A DNA stretch of 64,000 bases, taken from Paragonimus westermani. Its lineage: Eukaryota; Platyhelminthes; Trematoda; Plagiorchiida; Troglotrematidae. The position numbers were made by a program, and so were the translations under genes. Position 1 is the first letter of the stretch, and each line of letters opens with the position of its first letter. Under the pieces are notes generated by a model that saw only the letters and a program-made list of their open reading frames with translations, was not told the origin of the DNA and searched no databases. Shown one piece after another: positions 14,361 through 28,600 of this stretch. The stretch lies in the NCBI GenBank assembly GCA_008508345.1, contig QNGE01003222.1:1-64000 (forward strand), read 5' to 3'.

Positions 14361-15845
14361 GCAGTAATTCCAACGAGATGGTTTAGGCAGTCCTCTTGGT
14401 CACAAGTGAGACCAATGGTTTAGGTCCTCCCAACTCTCAGTCAAGTCACACTTATTAATATTTAAATTTACGCAACCACCCCTGCATACACTAGGATGAT
14501 GTTGCGCTGAGGAAGTCAGAAGGAGCAGTTAGATCAGCCGTGGAAACCAAATGGCAGACAAGATTAGTGCAAAAGAACAGCTGAGCTCATTAGAGTTACA
14601 GAGGAGGCTGCCATATCAGAATTTTCTGCTAAATTTACGACCAAACAGAACGTATCCTAAACCTTCCGGCTTATCGTCGTGGGCTCTCTGATTAGCTCAT
14701 CAGAGAGATCGTTTGCACGTTATTAGTCACACACGATACCTATGTCAATAATTAGAGGCCAATGGTAAGCAAAGTGCTATTGGCATATTTGAATTGTGCT
14801 GGTCAGTTTTTCAAACAAGATCGTGACATTGTGCAACAGTGCCCAGAATCGCGAACTGCATTAGTTGATGCACACACACTGATATACAATTGTATAATTG
14901 GATATGTGAGTGGTAGGATAATACAAGACTATCTGATGCCTGACAAGTAACCAGAACACAAGCAAGCAACCCAAGGTCGGAAATCATAAAGACCGGTGTG
15001 TCTTGAGTAAAATCCTCAGAACTCACCGGAAACCAACCACGTTTTACACGTACATACTTGCTAACTACAAGCGGAAACCGTAAGTCAAGTGGACTGTTGA
15101 ATACAACGGTTGGGGAAGGATCGCAGTCTACGGGAAGAAGAGTGAGACAAAATGATAGACTCTGTTGTTGTTCATGACTTGTCAGCAGACACGTGTTCAT
15201 CGATGGTTAGCACTTGTTCTTACTTCCACTGGTTTAAGATAATCAGCCAGTGAAAATATGGGGTTTGCACGAGCTGTTTTTGCATACGTAGACATGGATT
15301 GTGGAATCTGACGACAATAGCCTTTGCCGTTGATAACAGTTTGGTTGTGCAAGCTATGTAGTGATAAACCGCGCCACCTTACGTTCTGCCTAATAACCAG
15401 CATCTTCAAGTGGGTAATAATAGGGCTGAGGATGGACGTTTTGTAAACAGTACAGAGCATTTTCCGGAAGGTGCTCATGGACTCTGTCTGACAGCCGACT
15501 TGTGATCCTTCTTGCTCAACCAGCTTAATAACCATAGATGGCAAAAGAAACATACAGCTATAGAGAAAACCTAGACCAGGTATCATTGAGGTGTTGTACA
15601 GACACAGATATGATAACCAGTGCAACAAGGTGAGCACACTCAACTACGTTCAACAGTCGGCGGCTGTTAAACTCATTGGTTCACACGCCTCCGTATAACA
15701 AAGCAATATAACTGTAGTATTTCTCTGTTGCCACTACGGTGTCACACTTCGTTTTGGATAGAATATTTTTTCATAAATTTAACATCATCCACAACCGATC
15801 ACAGTCTATTGGTTCAGATAAGCGTTTTGATCGGTCCAGTTTGTA
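14361..15845. other. Stretch upstream of PLE 2: two unassigned minus-strand open frames
   Basis: The minus strand carries two abutting open frames, 15,643-15,197 (148 codons) and 15,200-14,811 (129 codons). They are longer than the local background, but neither resembles a family I know. Lying between the PLE 2 coding start and a hammerhead-like motif, they could be 5' untranslated or terminal-repeat sequence of PLE 2, an unrelated insertion, or chance open frames. I assign no function. Confidence 0.25.
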
Positions 15846-15895
15846 AGGAATCACAGGACTCTAGTTTCACCCCCTAATAGAGCTCATCAGTAGAA
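15846..15895 (-). ncRNA. Possible decayed hammerhead ribozyme motif
   Basis: On the minus strand, CTGATGA (15,890-15,884) is followed by a possible stem II (15,883-15,869, arms GCTC and GGGT with two G-U pairs). Then come GAAA (15,868-15,865), a two-base-pair stem III with an AG loop, and GTC at 15,859-15,857. Order and spacing match the minimal hammerheads known from Penelope-like elements. Against it, the stem I strands (just upstream of CTGATGA and just downstream of GTC) pair poorly. It lies about 1.5 kb upstream of PLE 2 in the same orientation, so it may be the 5' terminal-repeat ribozyme of that relic. This is suggestive only. Confidence 0.3.
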
Positions 15896-18800
15896 TGCTT
15901 TTGTTAAAAAAACTTTTAGCATTCATGTTCTGATTAAACATTTCTCGTGCCAGAGAGTCGTATATACGGTCAGCTTATGTCCTTGTTCCACAGACCGAAC
16001 CGGAGCAGATCCATCCACCGGGCGTTACATCGAGAGGAGTTAACGTACTATTTTCTTCCTTCTCGAAACTCCCTGGAAACAGTAAAATTTCACAAAATTC
16101 ATCTGCAAAATGTTATAAATTCTATTTGAACTCAAATGTAATTTCCTTGGGTTCGATTCAATGAGGAGTTGAAAACTCTCGTGTTCCTTCTTTGTCATGC
16201 TTTGGAAAGAGTAATTCTCAATCCAAACTGTTTTAAAAGTTAACAATTTTGTATATCCGTATATCCGTGCATGTTCTTAGTCGAGTTTGCAGCACTGCAA
16301 CTTACCTCCAGGCTAAGCAAAACACACTCTCGCTGATCCACATACACACCATTTTCTGTAACGCATTGCACATGCAGGAATCCGAGAAACAAAGGGCAGA
16401 AACGGTATATTATTCAAGTGACTCTAAAATGTCGAAGTCTACTTTCCGGTCGATAGAGCTTCTCACCACTAAATCACACATTACACATTATTTTCCAGCC
16501 TGTTTTGTTTTGTTGTACGTATAGACTACATGTTAGTCGGTTGAATCAGTACAACAGTTCATCCTCGTGCGCCTTGCTTTCTACTATCACACGGTCGTTC
16601 TCATCGCACACTGACTGTAACAACATTCATTTTTTGCACACCCGAGGAACTGCCATTTTACAGGAAAATTATTCTAACCTGTAGTGGCTCCAGTGTGATA
16701 GAATGTGTTGTGAAAAATAACTGTAAACCGCCTTGTTCGTTGAACTTTCTTGATCCATTGCAACAATTTACTTGACACTTGGCAGGAACGTACGGTTTCA
16801 GTGAATTGCTCATTCGTGTTACCAGCACTAAACCTCGTATTGCACCAATGATCATTTTATGCAACACGATGATCAGTCTACTTTACTCTGTCTTGTGTTC
16901 GTAATTCATTTGTGGGTTTCTGATAAGTGGGATGCGGTACAGGATCAATTAGTGGCAACACTCTTAACAAGATCACTTGAGGTTACACTATGTCTTTCAT
17001 CTGAGAAGCGATGACCATTAAATGTGAATCAGATCGCACAAATCTAGTATTCTCTGGTTTTGGAAAAGTCATTCTTTTATCCACATATACAGCATAATAT
17101 GAGGTCAACATTTGCACACAACCACATTAAATCCTTTTTTGGTTGTTTGATTTTCTCATGTTGACTTATTCTCACTCAAGGCCACATGTGATAAACATCT
17201 TTATATTGGACGGCAGCTGCATCTTGCACGTGGCCACTGACCCTGAGTATTATTCATTTAATGAGTCCCAATCATCCTGTTCGCTGGGGACGAAGCATAT
17301 TCAGCATCGTCCGACAAGTTAACATTACACATTGAACCACATGATCAAATGACAGATACGAATTTTCTGGAACAGAGGGAACACAGTGCGCACTACATAC
17401 AGTATTGTAAAGCTTAATTGAACAACTTGTGATCTACAACATAAAACGTAGCATAGAAGCGCTTAGCACCCGTACTGTTTTTAACGGATGTTATCGACTA
17501 CATAGTCGTTAGACAGACAAATTATTTTTGCGTAATATGGTGCATTTTTTGTTGTATGCAGCTCTTTCTTATGCTTAGTGTGAATGCCTGTCTTTGTGGT
17601 CACTTTCTGAAACCAAAAAACCAGATCAACTCCTTGAAATACCATTAACCTTCTTTCAATGTCAAGGTTAGTCAAATCTGGGACATCTTGTATGAGTCGT
17701 TTCTGACAATGAAGTCAGTAGGTGATTTCGTGCATAAATTCCTGAGGTCGGTCTGAGCTTTCAATCAGTCTGGCGCAAGACTTCTGTAACACCTGTCGAG
17801 GGGTGTCCTCCTTGCGCTTGATTGACTTGTTTGAGCCGCACCTCCCTCTCCATAATCTAATTAGCATAGCTCTATTTTGTTCCACAATTTCATGACTTTT
17901 ACTCTTTCAAACTCGGTGCTCTTTGTTCATTGGCCTTCTTCTCGTTTATGTCTCCATTGTTCTATGCTATTTTGGTATCGTGCAGTAAACTAACATATGT
18001 GCAAATCTGTCAAGCTATCCTCAACCTGCAAAACTTCTATGACAACGATGTTTCTAAAAACTTGATTAGCTGCCTAACGCTGAAGTAAACATCAACCTGA
18101 TATGTCAAGAAAAGTGGGTCCAAGTGGCATATTTGTTTTTCCAATCAAAGTAATCTCGAGAAGCAATGAATACTCGTAAACAGTTAACGGAGTTTAAAGG
18201 TAATCTTACGGTTACTTGAAGTTTTTGTCTGTTTGCCCGTCCCACACACAGAGACCTGAATATCTACTGTTCGTCTGAGAGAGGATATAAATTATGGATG
18301 AGTATCTAAAAATGATGGAACGCTTGCACAGATAAGATGGTGGTCATGTGCGTCTGACATTTCCCTGTAATTCAACGCAACACGTAGCATCGAATAGCTA
18401 TTTGGAAAGATAGAATTTACTGACCGGTGTAGGAGAAATTGTGGATCTGTTGTGAAACTGGTCGTGGTCAACAACCAAGCGAAACACTGTGAATTTGTGA
18501 ATACAGTTTGCCTGCACAGCTGGAAATGCTGCCAGTCTCAGTCACTGTGTCCAGTGTCGCACCAATGAAGTGAGAAACTATGTGGATTTTTCTTAAAAGG
18601 TGAAGCGAAAAATAACCGTTGTTCAAACATCCCGAAAGAATAAATAAAGTAAGTTAAAAAATTAGTCTGTTTACGGTGGGATAAGAGAACTAACCAAAGA
18701 AAACTGCGGAGCAGAAACACTAACAGCGTGGTGTTGATTCCGACTTGAGTGTTCAGATGCTTGAAAGGCAATCGTTCATCTTCGGACATAGTCAGTCAAG

Positions 18801-21559
18801 AGGCTAGAAGACCAAACAGGAGGCAATTTAAAGTCAACGTCACATTAAAATATACCAATATAGCTCTATGTCTGAAAGCTGAGGCGAGTTACAGCGAGAG
18901 TGATGGTTAATTTAAGTCCAATCACTTCTCACCTTTTGGTGTCATTCTGCTGAAAAGAATTTTCTACGTTCGCTTGGGCTGCATACAGAGAACGTTCCTC
19001 CGTTTATTGAAAACCAATTTCCAGCTTGAAAAAATCGCCTAACTAACCACAGTCGCGACTGAAGCCTAGGTCCATGTATGGGTAAACTACCAACGATACT
19101 TCTGTCTTTCCTGTCGTTGCTCATTGAATGAGCAACTAAATTTGCTGATCATTGGAGTACGCTTAGTAAAGCAGTTCTGGTAGTATCACAGTATGCCGAT
19201 AATTAGATGTTAAACAAGGTAGTCAGATAAATGATTTGTGTATTTCAACATTGTGCTGTAGTCACCTGTGGACGGATGCATTTCTGAACTGTGACTTGCA
19301 CATAACTTTGTCTGGGAGTACTGTGAAGACCTGGTTTCAAGTTCGTATGAGGAATGTCGGAAAAATACATGTTTGAAGCTATCTCTACCAGTAGAGATAT
19401 ACCTAATCTGCCGAAGTATATCATTATAAATAACCAAAAGACACAATTCGTATGACAGGTGCTGGTTTTAATTTGTTGTAACTAAGACCGACAGTGAACG
19501 TTGGTGAAGAGATAACAAGGTAAGATTGTGACAGCCGTACACGAACATATGGCCGACTGTCGCTAATTCTTCGACGCTGAGGTGCCAGAACAGTTGGAAC
19601 ATTTATACGAAGTAATTTTGGCCACCCAAGAAAAAACGGATGATCTCGATTGACAAGACCACAGTGAATTGGTAGACATGTAATGTCGTGGCACCGAACA
19701 GGGAATATTCAGCCGACGTGCATCGTGTATCCTATCTGGAATGAGTGACTTTTCTCCCGTGTGACAACTACTGTTTGTTGTAGTAGCCACTTTGCAATGT
19801 ATGTAAGGACTCGACTATCCAGAATAAAATGGATTTTCCGTGAGTGACGGCCATATGAAGTGGAATGTACGTTGGTTAGTCTGGTTTCTCTTGAGTGACA
19901 GTTGTAGTTTCACGGTTCGTTATATTTGTCAAATTAGTTAAAAAACACATGTTGAACTGTTTGAAAAAGACGGGTGAATGGGGAGGGTAAAATGGTTCCC
20001 CACAAAAAGTGGAGTAAGACGGTCATTAATAATGAAAGTGACAAACGATACTCTTCTTGCTTAGTAGAAATACAACTGACTGACATAAAGTATTCCCGAC
20101 TACAGCCTGGCAGTCTTGGTACGAACCCAACTTCGTGTGAAACGTAAAATAGCTGACTAAAGGCAATTGTGAAGAGTTCAGTATTACTACACTACACCGG
20201 CAGACGTCTATCAACCAAGCTCTCTGTAAACGACAGACGGTTCAGAATAGGTACGTCAGCTTAAACAGGTGATCTCCAACAGATGACGTTAGCGCTGTGC
20301 TGACCGCAAAGGACATATGACCTGGGAAGTTATTTACTGGAGGAAATCCACTACGATATATGTGAGAATAGAACTACGAACAGTAGTACTAATCTGCTTG
20401 GTTGACGTGCATCTGTACCCGTTTGGCAGCAGTACATCGTCATTCTCCGTGGTGACACCTCACATAGTGCATATACACGTTTCTAACAGTTGCCACTCGT
20501 CTCTCGTCTCCTTGGCTTTGAAACCTGCACCTTAGTTTCTGACTGTGCGAGTCATGCTGTACTATTCACAAATGAAGATGCATGTAAAGCAACAGTTATG
20601 ACCTACTCTGTCATATTGTTCCACATGTGACTCCATTCATTCTCAACCTAAGTTAGATTGAGACAAACAGCACTTGTTGGATGGAAAATTATTAATGAAT
20701 GCAACTACAGTTATCAATTCAACAGATTACATTGGTTAACCAAAAATTCAGGGGAAGTCCACTGCAAAATGAACCTCTGAAGCTAATTTTAATGCATTCC
20801 ACCAGGCACACATTGACATATGTAGGTATATGCCGCACACTTCAATAAACATTGCAAAACCAAACAACAAGATCAATAACCACACAGGCACATGTGTCAA
20901 TGCGCACCAGGTGGCAGGACAATCTGGTACTGATGAACAAGCCTCTGTTTACACGGAATGGCTTCCATTTAACTAGTACCACCTGAGAGAACAGAGGAAG
21001 CGTTCGATTCATTGTTATGTAACGCATCCGGAAGGCCTTCACCAGGTTCAATCAGGATGGACATATTAAAAGGTGCTGAGCGATAGACGCACCGGTTCAT
21101 TTTGACTTACCAAATTCCGACCTGGCGTCCCTGAGCATTTTACGGACCCAAACTGATGTGTTAGTTAATCCGACTGCGTAATTGCCGCTGTGTTCTGTCC
21201 AGTTAAGTGAATCGACACTCAAACGAGAATTCGTAAATAACGTAGGTCTTGACATTGCGTGGTAATTATGCTTTTATCGACGACGTTGGGATTCGGGTGG
21301 TAGTGAAGTGCATGACCGGCTGGACTATGAATAGCATGCGCCCCATAGCTGTCATGTTAAGGGTTTTTTGGGAGCTGTCGAAACCAGTGAGGCCACTGGC
21401 ATTTTTTGTTAAATTTCTCAATAATCCCGGGCAGGAGGCTATTTTATTTGGACCTATTTCGTAACAACGACACCTTTCTGGATGGGGTTTCGCTTGAATA
21501 TATTCGTTTTGCAGGATAAAACGAGGTTCTCACCACACCGCGGCAATGCTGGATTTGCA
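15896..21559. other. No recognisable gene (about 5.7 kb)
   Basis: Only short scattered open frames occur. I saw no domain, splice-consistent exon series or retroelement box. The 260 bp just 3' of PLE 3 (about 21,300-21,560) may be more of that element, but no motif confirms it. Confidence 0.5.
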
Positions 21560-22680
21560 CAAAACTGCAATTTCACGTAATTCTCTGTGTAACTCTTTCC
21601 GGTAAACTACTGGCAGTACGGACCGGTTATTACGATACTTTACGAGAATATCTAGAAGCGTCATGTTACCAACATTTTCATGCTCAGTAGTAAGGCCAGT
21701 GTTGAAATACAGCTCATTCATTGAGTCGAGTATACTTGCTGTTATCCTCTTGGTGACGGCGGATAGCAGGATATTTCTGACATCAGGGTGACAGAAGTCA
21801 GCATGGCTGATGGTGACATTTGCTTTCTGCCCCTTATGGTTTACGAAAGTATAGGCCAGTAACCAAGTGACCTGATCGTGGCAACACAATCGGCCTATTC
21901 CTTGGAGGCAAAACTTGGCATTCGTTCTGCATGGTGGCAGGAGGTGTTCTAACTCAGGGGTAGGCAATCCTCTGTCCGTGTGATTTGAGTTAACATGTTA
22001 AAAAACTGCATCAAACGTCTGCATCAGAGGAACAATTATGAACAATGAAGCTATATCCATATTGGCCATAGGTTTGTTGGTACAGTCCAAACCTTATAGT
22101 AAGTTTATAAGTCGAAAATATCTCTGAGTTTTCCGAACCACTAATTGTTGTATAGGCTGAAGAAGTTGAGACAACCACTATGTCAGCTTGTGTTGTGGTG
22201 AACCGAAATGGATAATATTGGCCTCAGAGGTACACCAACCTTGTGGATTTTGAGCCAGCCATGCAGCTGCTGAAAATTTGATCCTCTAGGTGCAGTTGAG
22301 TAAGTTTGCAGCTTAGGTACTGGGGAGCCGCTTTTTTGCCAAGTGCCGTGTGACGTGGTTCTGTTTGCGAACCGGCCACAAGCTGTCGAAAGATATCCAT
22401 AGAGGTGGTCTAATATGATCTTCTGAACGCACTGACATAACGTCCTCCATAAAGAAGCATAATCTGTTAACTGAACAGGAGGCACGTGAAACTCATATTG
22501 ACGTTTACTTTGTGCTTGAATTCAGCGAGGTGACGGCAAAATCCTTTGTTTGTATCCTTGGTTCTCAACACTTTGATAAGTACCCTTATGTACCCACAAG
22601 TACTGTTATTTCCCAAATGAACTGTCTTCAGGTTGAGGTGTCCCGAGATTATTTGTCTCCGAAATGAATTATCCAAAGGA
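21560..22680 (-). mobile_element. PLE 3: strongly decayed Penelope-like RT
   Basis: On the minus strand, a PLE-type RT can be traced through stops and frame changes. About 22,520-22,600 has a block containing TNKGFCRHLAEFKHKV, in the place of the usual ADKG box. 22,216-22,266 has LHGWLKIHKVGVPLRPI, the clearest match, to the family's LPKIHKPG-LRPI box. About 22,050 has NMDIASLFIIVPLMQTFD, in the place of the D-SLFTNVP box (RT motif A). 21,641-21,661 has TLLDILV, in the place of FLDVLV. 21,593-21,607 has VYRKE, in the place of VYRKP. The MGSPLGP box and the YxDD box are not recognisable. No endonuclease is seen downstream. Its divergence is greater than that of PLEs 1, 2, 4 and 5, so it is probably the oldest insertion. 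Confidence 0.72.
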
Positions 22681-25600
22681 TGATTTGTATCTGGATGAGT
22701 TTTGCCTGGAATGAATCATCTCACGAGGTGCTGTACCCGGATAGCGTTTCCAGTAAGATTTAGCTCTGTAGAGTACTTGATCGGGTTATTCTGTTTCCGG
22801 AAATCATTCGAATGGACAGGGATGGGTTACGACATGTAATTTCAGATTAGGCCGGCGGGAACTTAAACAGCTGCTGTTTGTAAGCCATTAGGCGTTGACG
22901 TTCCACAGAACTGTGCCTAATTTTGTGATTCTCGCTAAAAAGAATCAGGTTTTTCCAACGGTAGGGTGACTGTTGTAAGATAGTGTTTGCAGAGAGTAAG
23001 CTACCTGTAACACACTAACACACAGGTGTTTCAATTTGGGCGGCCGGTGACGAACAACCTATTGGGATTTGTTTCTGTGTTTTTCTCAGTCTACTCCTTT
23101 TTGATGAGGACAACCCTTCATTAAGTGCGGATAACACAAGTAAAAAGTTAGCTCAAGTTGATGGAGTACAGACGAGATGAATAAGATATAAATGGTTTTT
23201 GAGCCTGGATTCATTTGCGGTCTAGTAAGCATCTTAACACCAAGTTAACATTCTTGACTACTGTGGTAGAGTTTGGAGACGGACAAATCTTCTGAACTGC
23301 CCAGTTACAGAACAGTAATGTTCACAGCTGCAACTACCGGAAAGTGTTGGGTACAACACGGGTAATGCGCACTGAGGCGTATTATAAAAGCTGATCAGTA
23401 CAATACATCCTCAGGGTGGCTGGAAATATAATTGGATATATGTTCGACTGTGACCCGGTTATATATTAGCAGAGTCTGATCAGGAAATACACGCACGAAT
23501 TACGGTCTCTGGTTACGTAACAACACAGAAGCTGTTGTGCATGCATTTTGAACTTTGCGCTGATATTCCTTCCTCATTTTTCACTTCAGGTGGTCTACCT
23601 ACTTATTGCTGAACGTGTTCCATATCACAGGAATGACGACAGAATTGTCATATTAGTCCCCCGCTACTGACTTGTTTGGATGACCTTGAGGACTCACTCT
23701 GATCACCGTCTCGTCCCTGTGCTACTAACATACTGTCTGTGACTGTTCGTTCACGTCTATCCTCTGATTTCGGATTGTGTCGGAATTGTTCATGATCGCT
23801 TTTCTATGTATACCTCGCAATTTATCGTTATCGCTTTAGTTATGCAGTCAGCTTCGTTGACAGACATGTAGGTTTTCGATCAATTCTAGTTAAGGCAGAA
23901 ATCGTATTGGTCCTGGCAAGTGCTTGCTGGTTATATGTTATGACAACATGGTGCAGCAAACAGCTCCACGGATTTACAGCTAGCTACTGAATACATTGGT
24001 TTATATAGTTCTCCTCCGGCGATCAATAAACACTTAAACCGCTGTCTTAAGTTGACGACTGTTATTGGCGTGTATGACAAAAGACGCTGTGAAAATTCTG
24101 TAAGTTGACAAACCGGGACAACTTAAACAACTCCATGGAAGCAAAAAGTTGTGTTGCGACACGTTAACGTTTCACATATTATGATCACTAGCAAATTTAT
24201 ACTACACACACTACATAAGACAGACAAATCAGGATAGACAAGGAATTGACGCGCACGTTTACGCCAAGTATAATGCCGTCATCACCACAACAACCTGGTG
24301 AGTTGGTGCAATAACGTCTGAGCAAACAACATTGACTGATGAGTTCTGTCCAACGTAGCACGTTAGCTCAGCTTCATAGTTCATCTGTTAGAGCACTTAC
24401 CTCGTTTGGACGTACTACTCTTGTCGCAGGTTTATGTTCAACCGAAGCCTAAGTTATTCACAAATGGACCCTTACGATCCTTGAAAGTCAGCAGATACGA
24501 GATCCAAATGCTTAAAAGTGTGCTGAAGAAACTAGGGGATCAACTTGATGATTCTTATTCATGAGGTGACAACAGTCCATGATAGTGAATTTGAGAAACG
24601 GACTCACCGGTTCTAGACAGTTATGTCGTCAGCTATTCCAACCGTTTTGCAAAGTATTCCTCTACTTGGTCAAATGGTTGGCGATCTGTTCTGCTCACAT
24701 AATTGTCAGTACCAATCCAGTGTAACCGGTACAGAAGGGAAGTGGCAAAATAGTTGGCCAAACTGTATTTGGCGGTTTGAACCACGTACGATAGGGCGGT
24801 AGTTCAGGCACGAAATAGGGCAGACTACAATCGGTGCTTACTGTCACTAGCGTAGTGGAACTAGGAGAAGAATCAACAGCGTTAGAAAACATTTTGCAAC
24901 GCCCCGAAGCTAACTGTTTCCGACAGATGGTTCTTCTTGAATGAAAGTCAACTTCCAGCTAATTCACTGAAAAGAATGTTGCTAAGGGTGGAAGGCAAGA
25001 TTCTGGAGGATAAACTGTGGTCCGCGTAACAAGAGTCTAAGAGGGTGACAAAATCCACACTTATTAGATAATCTCCTTCGAATTACAAAAAGTAAGATGA
25101 TGTTTTCTTTTTACCCTTTTCAGCTGACTGATTACATTTGTTCCTCATAGTATGAGCATCTACAGTTACCAGTAACGTTTTCCTACCGTCTCCTGCTATG
25201 TCTTCAGCCTATGATTGGTAAAAATACACCTGGCTCTATGAAAAAAGGTCTTGGCCAAATCAAGCAAGTATACAATGGGGACAGAACGGAGGAATCGAAG
25301 TTAGTGCCCCCCTTCTACTGCTTCAATATGAACCAATCCATGTGACGTCCAGTTTTCAAATCTTTTGATGAGCAAATCCAAGTAAACTGGACAGTTGCCT
25401 GATTCACCGTCTGGAAAACATCATGCTGACAATGTTATCTGGAAATTACTGTTTACTCTCTTAATAAGAGTGACACAGAGAACAAAACTACAGAAATACT
25501 ACGAACATTACAATTATTGAACGTCTAGAAGTTACCGTGTGACACATAGTTGATAGGGTCAAAACTTTAGCAATAACACTTGAGAGTGTCTTACAAACCA

Positions 25601-28600
25601 CACTTCCCTCTGAACACTGGCACACAAATGACCTCAGTAGGCAATATTTGTGCTGTCGGGGATCGTAAACCATGCTGACGAACCGAAACATCTACAAACT
25701 TAGGATAACGTTCGCAATGTTTTATGAAATGTACTCCAATTTCCCGGCTCGTCTGGGAGACCGCCATAGTCTTGTTACCTTAGGGTGATGATGGGTGAGA
25801 TTTGTACAGTAAATATCACACGACAAACAAAAATTTTTGATTCTCTGGTCGGTGGATTTGAAGAACAACGCAACTTTTCTCGGGAATACTGTGACCTAAC
25901 AGACGTAGGATATCGCCAAGCCTGAAATCTGTGTCACTTAGTATGTATGGATCCTTCTTCACTAAGAATGATACCGGTGGCTGATTGTTAGTAACATGCC
26001 AAACGAATGGAAAAGAATCCAGCTTTAGGCCGTCTCCGACTCTTCAGAACCGGTAAATGTAAACATTGGAGGAAAAAAGTTTTATGTTCATGTTTGTGGT
26101 TAAAATAACTATGAGGTGCACAGTGATGTTAACGCGCTCTGAGAGTAAATTATGAATGTGGCTGTGATGTGAGATCGTGGACGGAATTTTGCTTGTTTGA
26201 ATAAATCATTAGGACGGATACCAGATGAGTGAGCTTATTTGAACGGTTGTTGTATGTCCTTTCCCCTCTTGCAAACAATTCTGCGCCCGTGGTGGATGTA
26301 CACTGGTTTGTAGAACAACAGCAGACGGCTAGTCGGTCTAGGTTTATGAGAAGGAGCACAGCAGTCAAGAATACTAACGCGTATAACTCTTTTTAATCTA
26401 ACCGAACGCGACCTCATGGAATGGTTGGTGGGTGGCTGGGTTAACAAGTTGACATCCTTTCATAGATCGTAGATTCTAGTCCCCTTCGTGCGTGATGTTG
26501 ATAAAGCCTGTCCAGGTCGAAACAGTTGACTCTCACTTTTCTGTTAGTCATTGTGGTCAAGTACAAGAGACAAGTCCTCTGCGACTTGTGATCCATGCAT
26601 TGAGGGCGGCGTTTCCGACCTCATAATGTTCCCGTTAGGCTGAATATCTTGACTTTTACACTTACGTGAGCAGGACGATGGGATCGGTGACAGTTTGTTT
26701 GTATGAACAAGTTCAATGTGGTTAACGGTTAGATTTTTAAGTTTTATTTCGATAAACTTGTATACCACCAACATATAGCTAATGTATTTGCATATTTCTT
26801 CCTTATGCTCACTAAGAAAGAAAGCACCAGACCTGTGTTTTGAACGTATTAGGGAGAATTAAAGTACACATCGGTACTCGTATTTGCGAGACAAGCTCAG
26901 TATCTTCAATAGTGCCCAAACGCCTAGCCACAACCTCGTATGAATAGTATCCAGTTTGCGATATCATTTCATAAAAAGTGAGCCGAACTGTCTTGGTCAT
27001 TCCACTTGATGGCCAAATGATCTCAGTTAGATTGAAGCCACTGGTCCCATTGAACTAACCAATCTGCACCATTCTAAATTGTGAAATTCTAACCAGTACT
27101 TTAATTACTGTCCAGTAAGTAAACTCGTGACACTAACTCCGAATTAACCGAGCGTTTACATATGACTACTCAGTCAAGTCGTAAGAATACCACTGCCGGA
27201 GTGTAAAGTCCATTCCGGACGAGGATGTGCTTTACTGACTAGTTCCAGTTTGCGCTTACCTACAAAATTAACCAACAAAAAGGCTTACCTAAATATGAGG
27301 ATTGTGATCGAATTTCGATGGTATGTAATTGACACTGCAGAGAAGTGGTATGTAGCAGTCTGTGAGTGTTCATTGAAGGGCTGCCCATGGATTTTCAAAA
27401 TATGGTCTTGTTAACAGGTCAGCCGTTAGACTCTTAACAATTTGATAGCAGTCAAACTTACTGGTTAACCTTGAATGACAATTGATTTGAATATACTTGA
27501 ATAATAATACTGGCTTATTTTTAGGAGCGAAAAGACTTCAGGAACTATAGTGATTCGCATTCGTGTTGTTTGCTGTTTAAAGACGTACTCCACAGTGGTC
27601 CGTGTGCCAAAAACCAACCTGAGTTCTTGGACCAAAGTGAAACCTTTTCAGTCCGTTCAAAATTTGAAAGGCTCAGCCAATCACGCTAGTCTTACCGGTA
27701 GTGACTTCAAGAATACTTTTAATGTACAAACAATGGACTTAATAGGCAGTTGCACAAATGGTCTTCGTTCTAGAGTAATTCATGCATCTGAAATTTTGCA
27801 CGCCTCTTGTGTTCGTGCCCTATGCTATAAAACGGTCACGTTGAGATAAAATCTGATCAATAACGCGTCGTCGTACGAACGGCAGATGTACTTTCAGCGA
27901 ATGACCTTTCACATCAAGCGCATTTGCATTCTGAAATGAAGGTCATAGCCTAGTTGATTCTGTTTTGTTGTTCATTTTTACTAGGACAGCTTAGTGAAAT
28001 TCACAAGGTATGTGTTTCCAGTGGACAATTTATGTATAGTTCAGCCATACGAAACGAAAATTTCCACAGTAGTCGTAAGTATCTCCGTGCGCTGTTAAGC
28101 CACAATCACGAACGACCCTACTTAACAGGAAGGCCTGAATGAAAAGTTATCGACGTGTTTAAAATGCATTAACAAAATTACCGGATTGTCATATTTTAGC
28201 CATTTTCACAAACCACAATAAAAAGGATGACTTTTTGGGTGCAGGTTATAAACACTCAGACGGTAGATGAAATAACGCTTCCGTAGAAGACTACAGTTAG
28301 CTAGAATACACAGAGTTCCAGCAGTTGCACACTTTAGTTGTTCTGTCTTCCCTACAGTTCATTCAGACTGCTGTAAGGAGAACGCATACGATCGGGGATT
28401 CCAGTAGGTTCACTTATTCACGAACTAGTATATCCTATGATCAATTCGGGCAACCGCTTCAACATTTAGCATTATACCTCCTCAACTATATCAGTCAGTT
28501 CAGTTCTTTATGGCATGACTTTGACACTGTCAGTGTGTCCTGGAGTGCTCTTCGCACAGAGCCTCATCATATGACACTGAACTCAACCCTCCAAAACCGG

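Noticed and set aside
14684..14707. Perfect 9-bp inverted repeat CTCTCTGAT with a 6-base loop
   Set aside because: Several 9-bp hairpins with short loops are expected by chance in 64 kb, and nothing nearby gives it a role.
24325..24450. CTGATGAG followed by a GTT/AAC hairpin, and a tRNA-like stretch nearby
   Set aside because: The hammerhead core has GTAG in place of GAAA and no credible stem III or stem I; the tRNA-like stretch lacks a B-box. No retroelement is adjacent.
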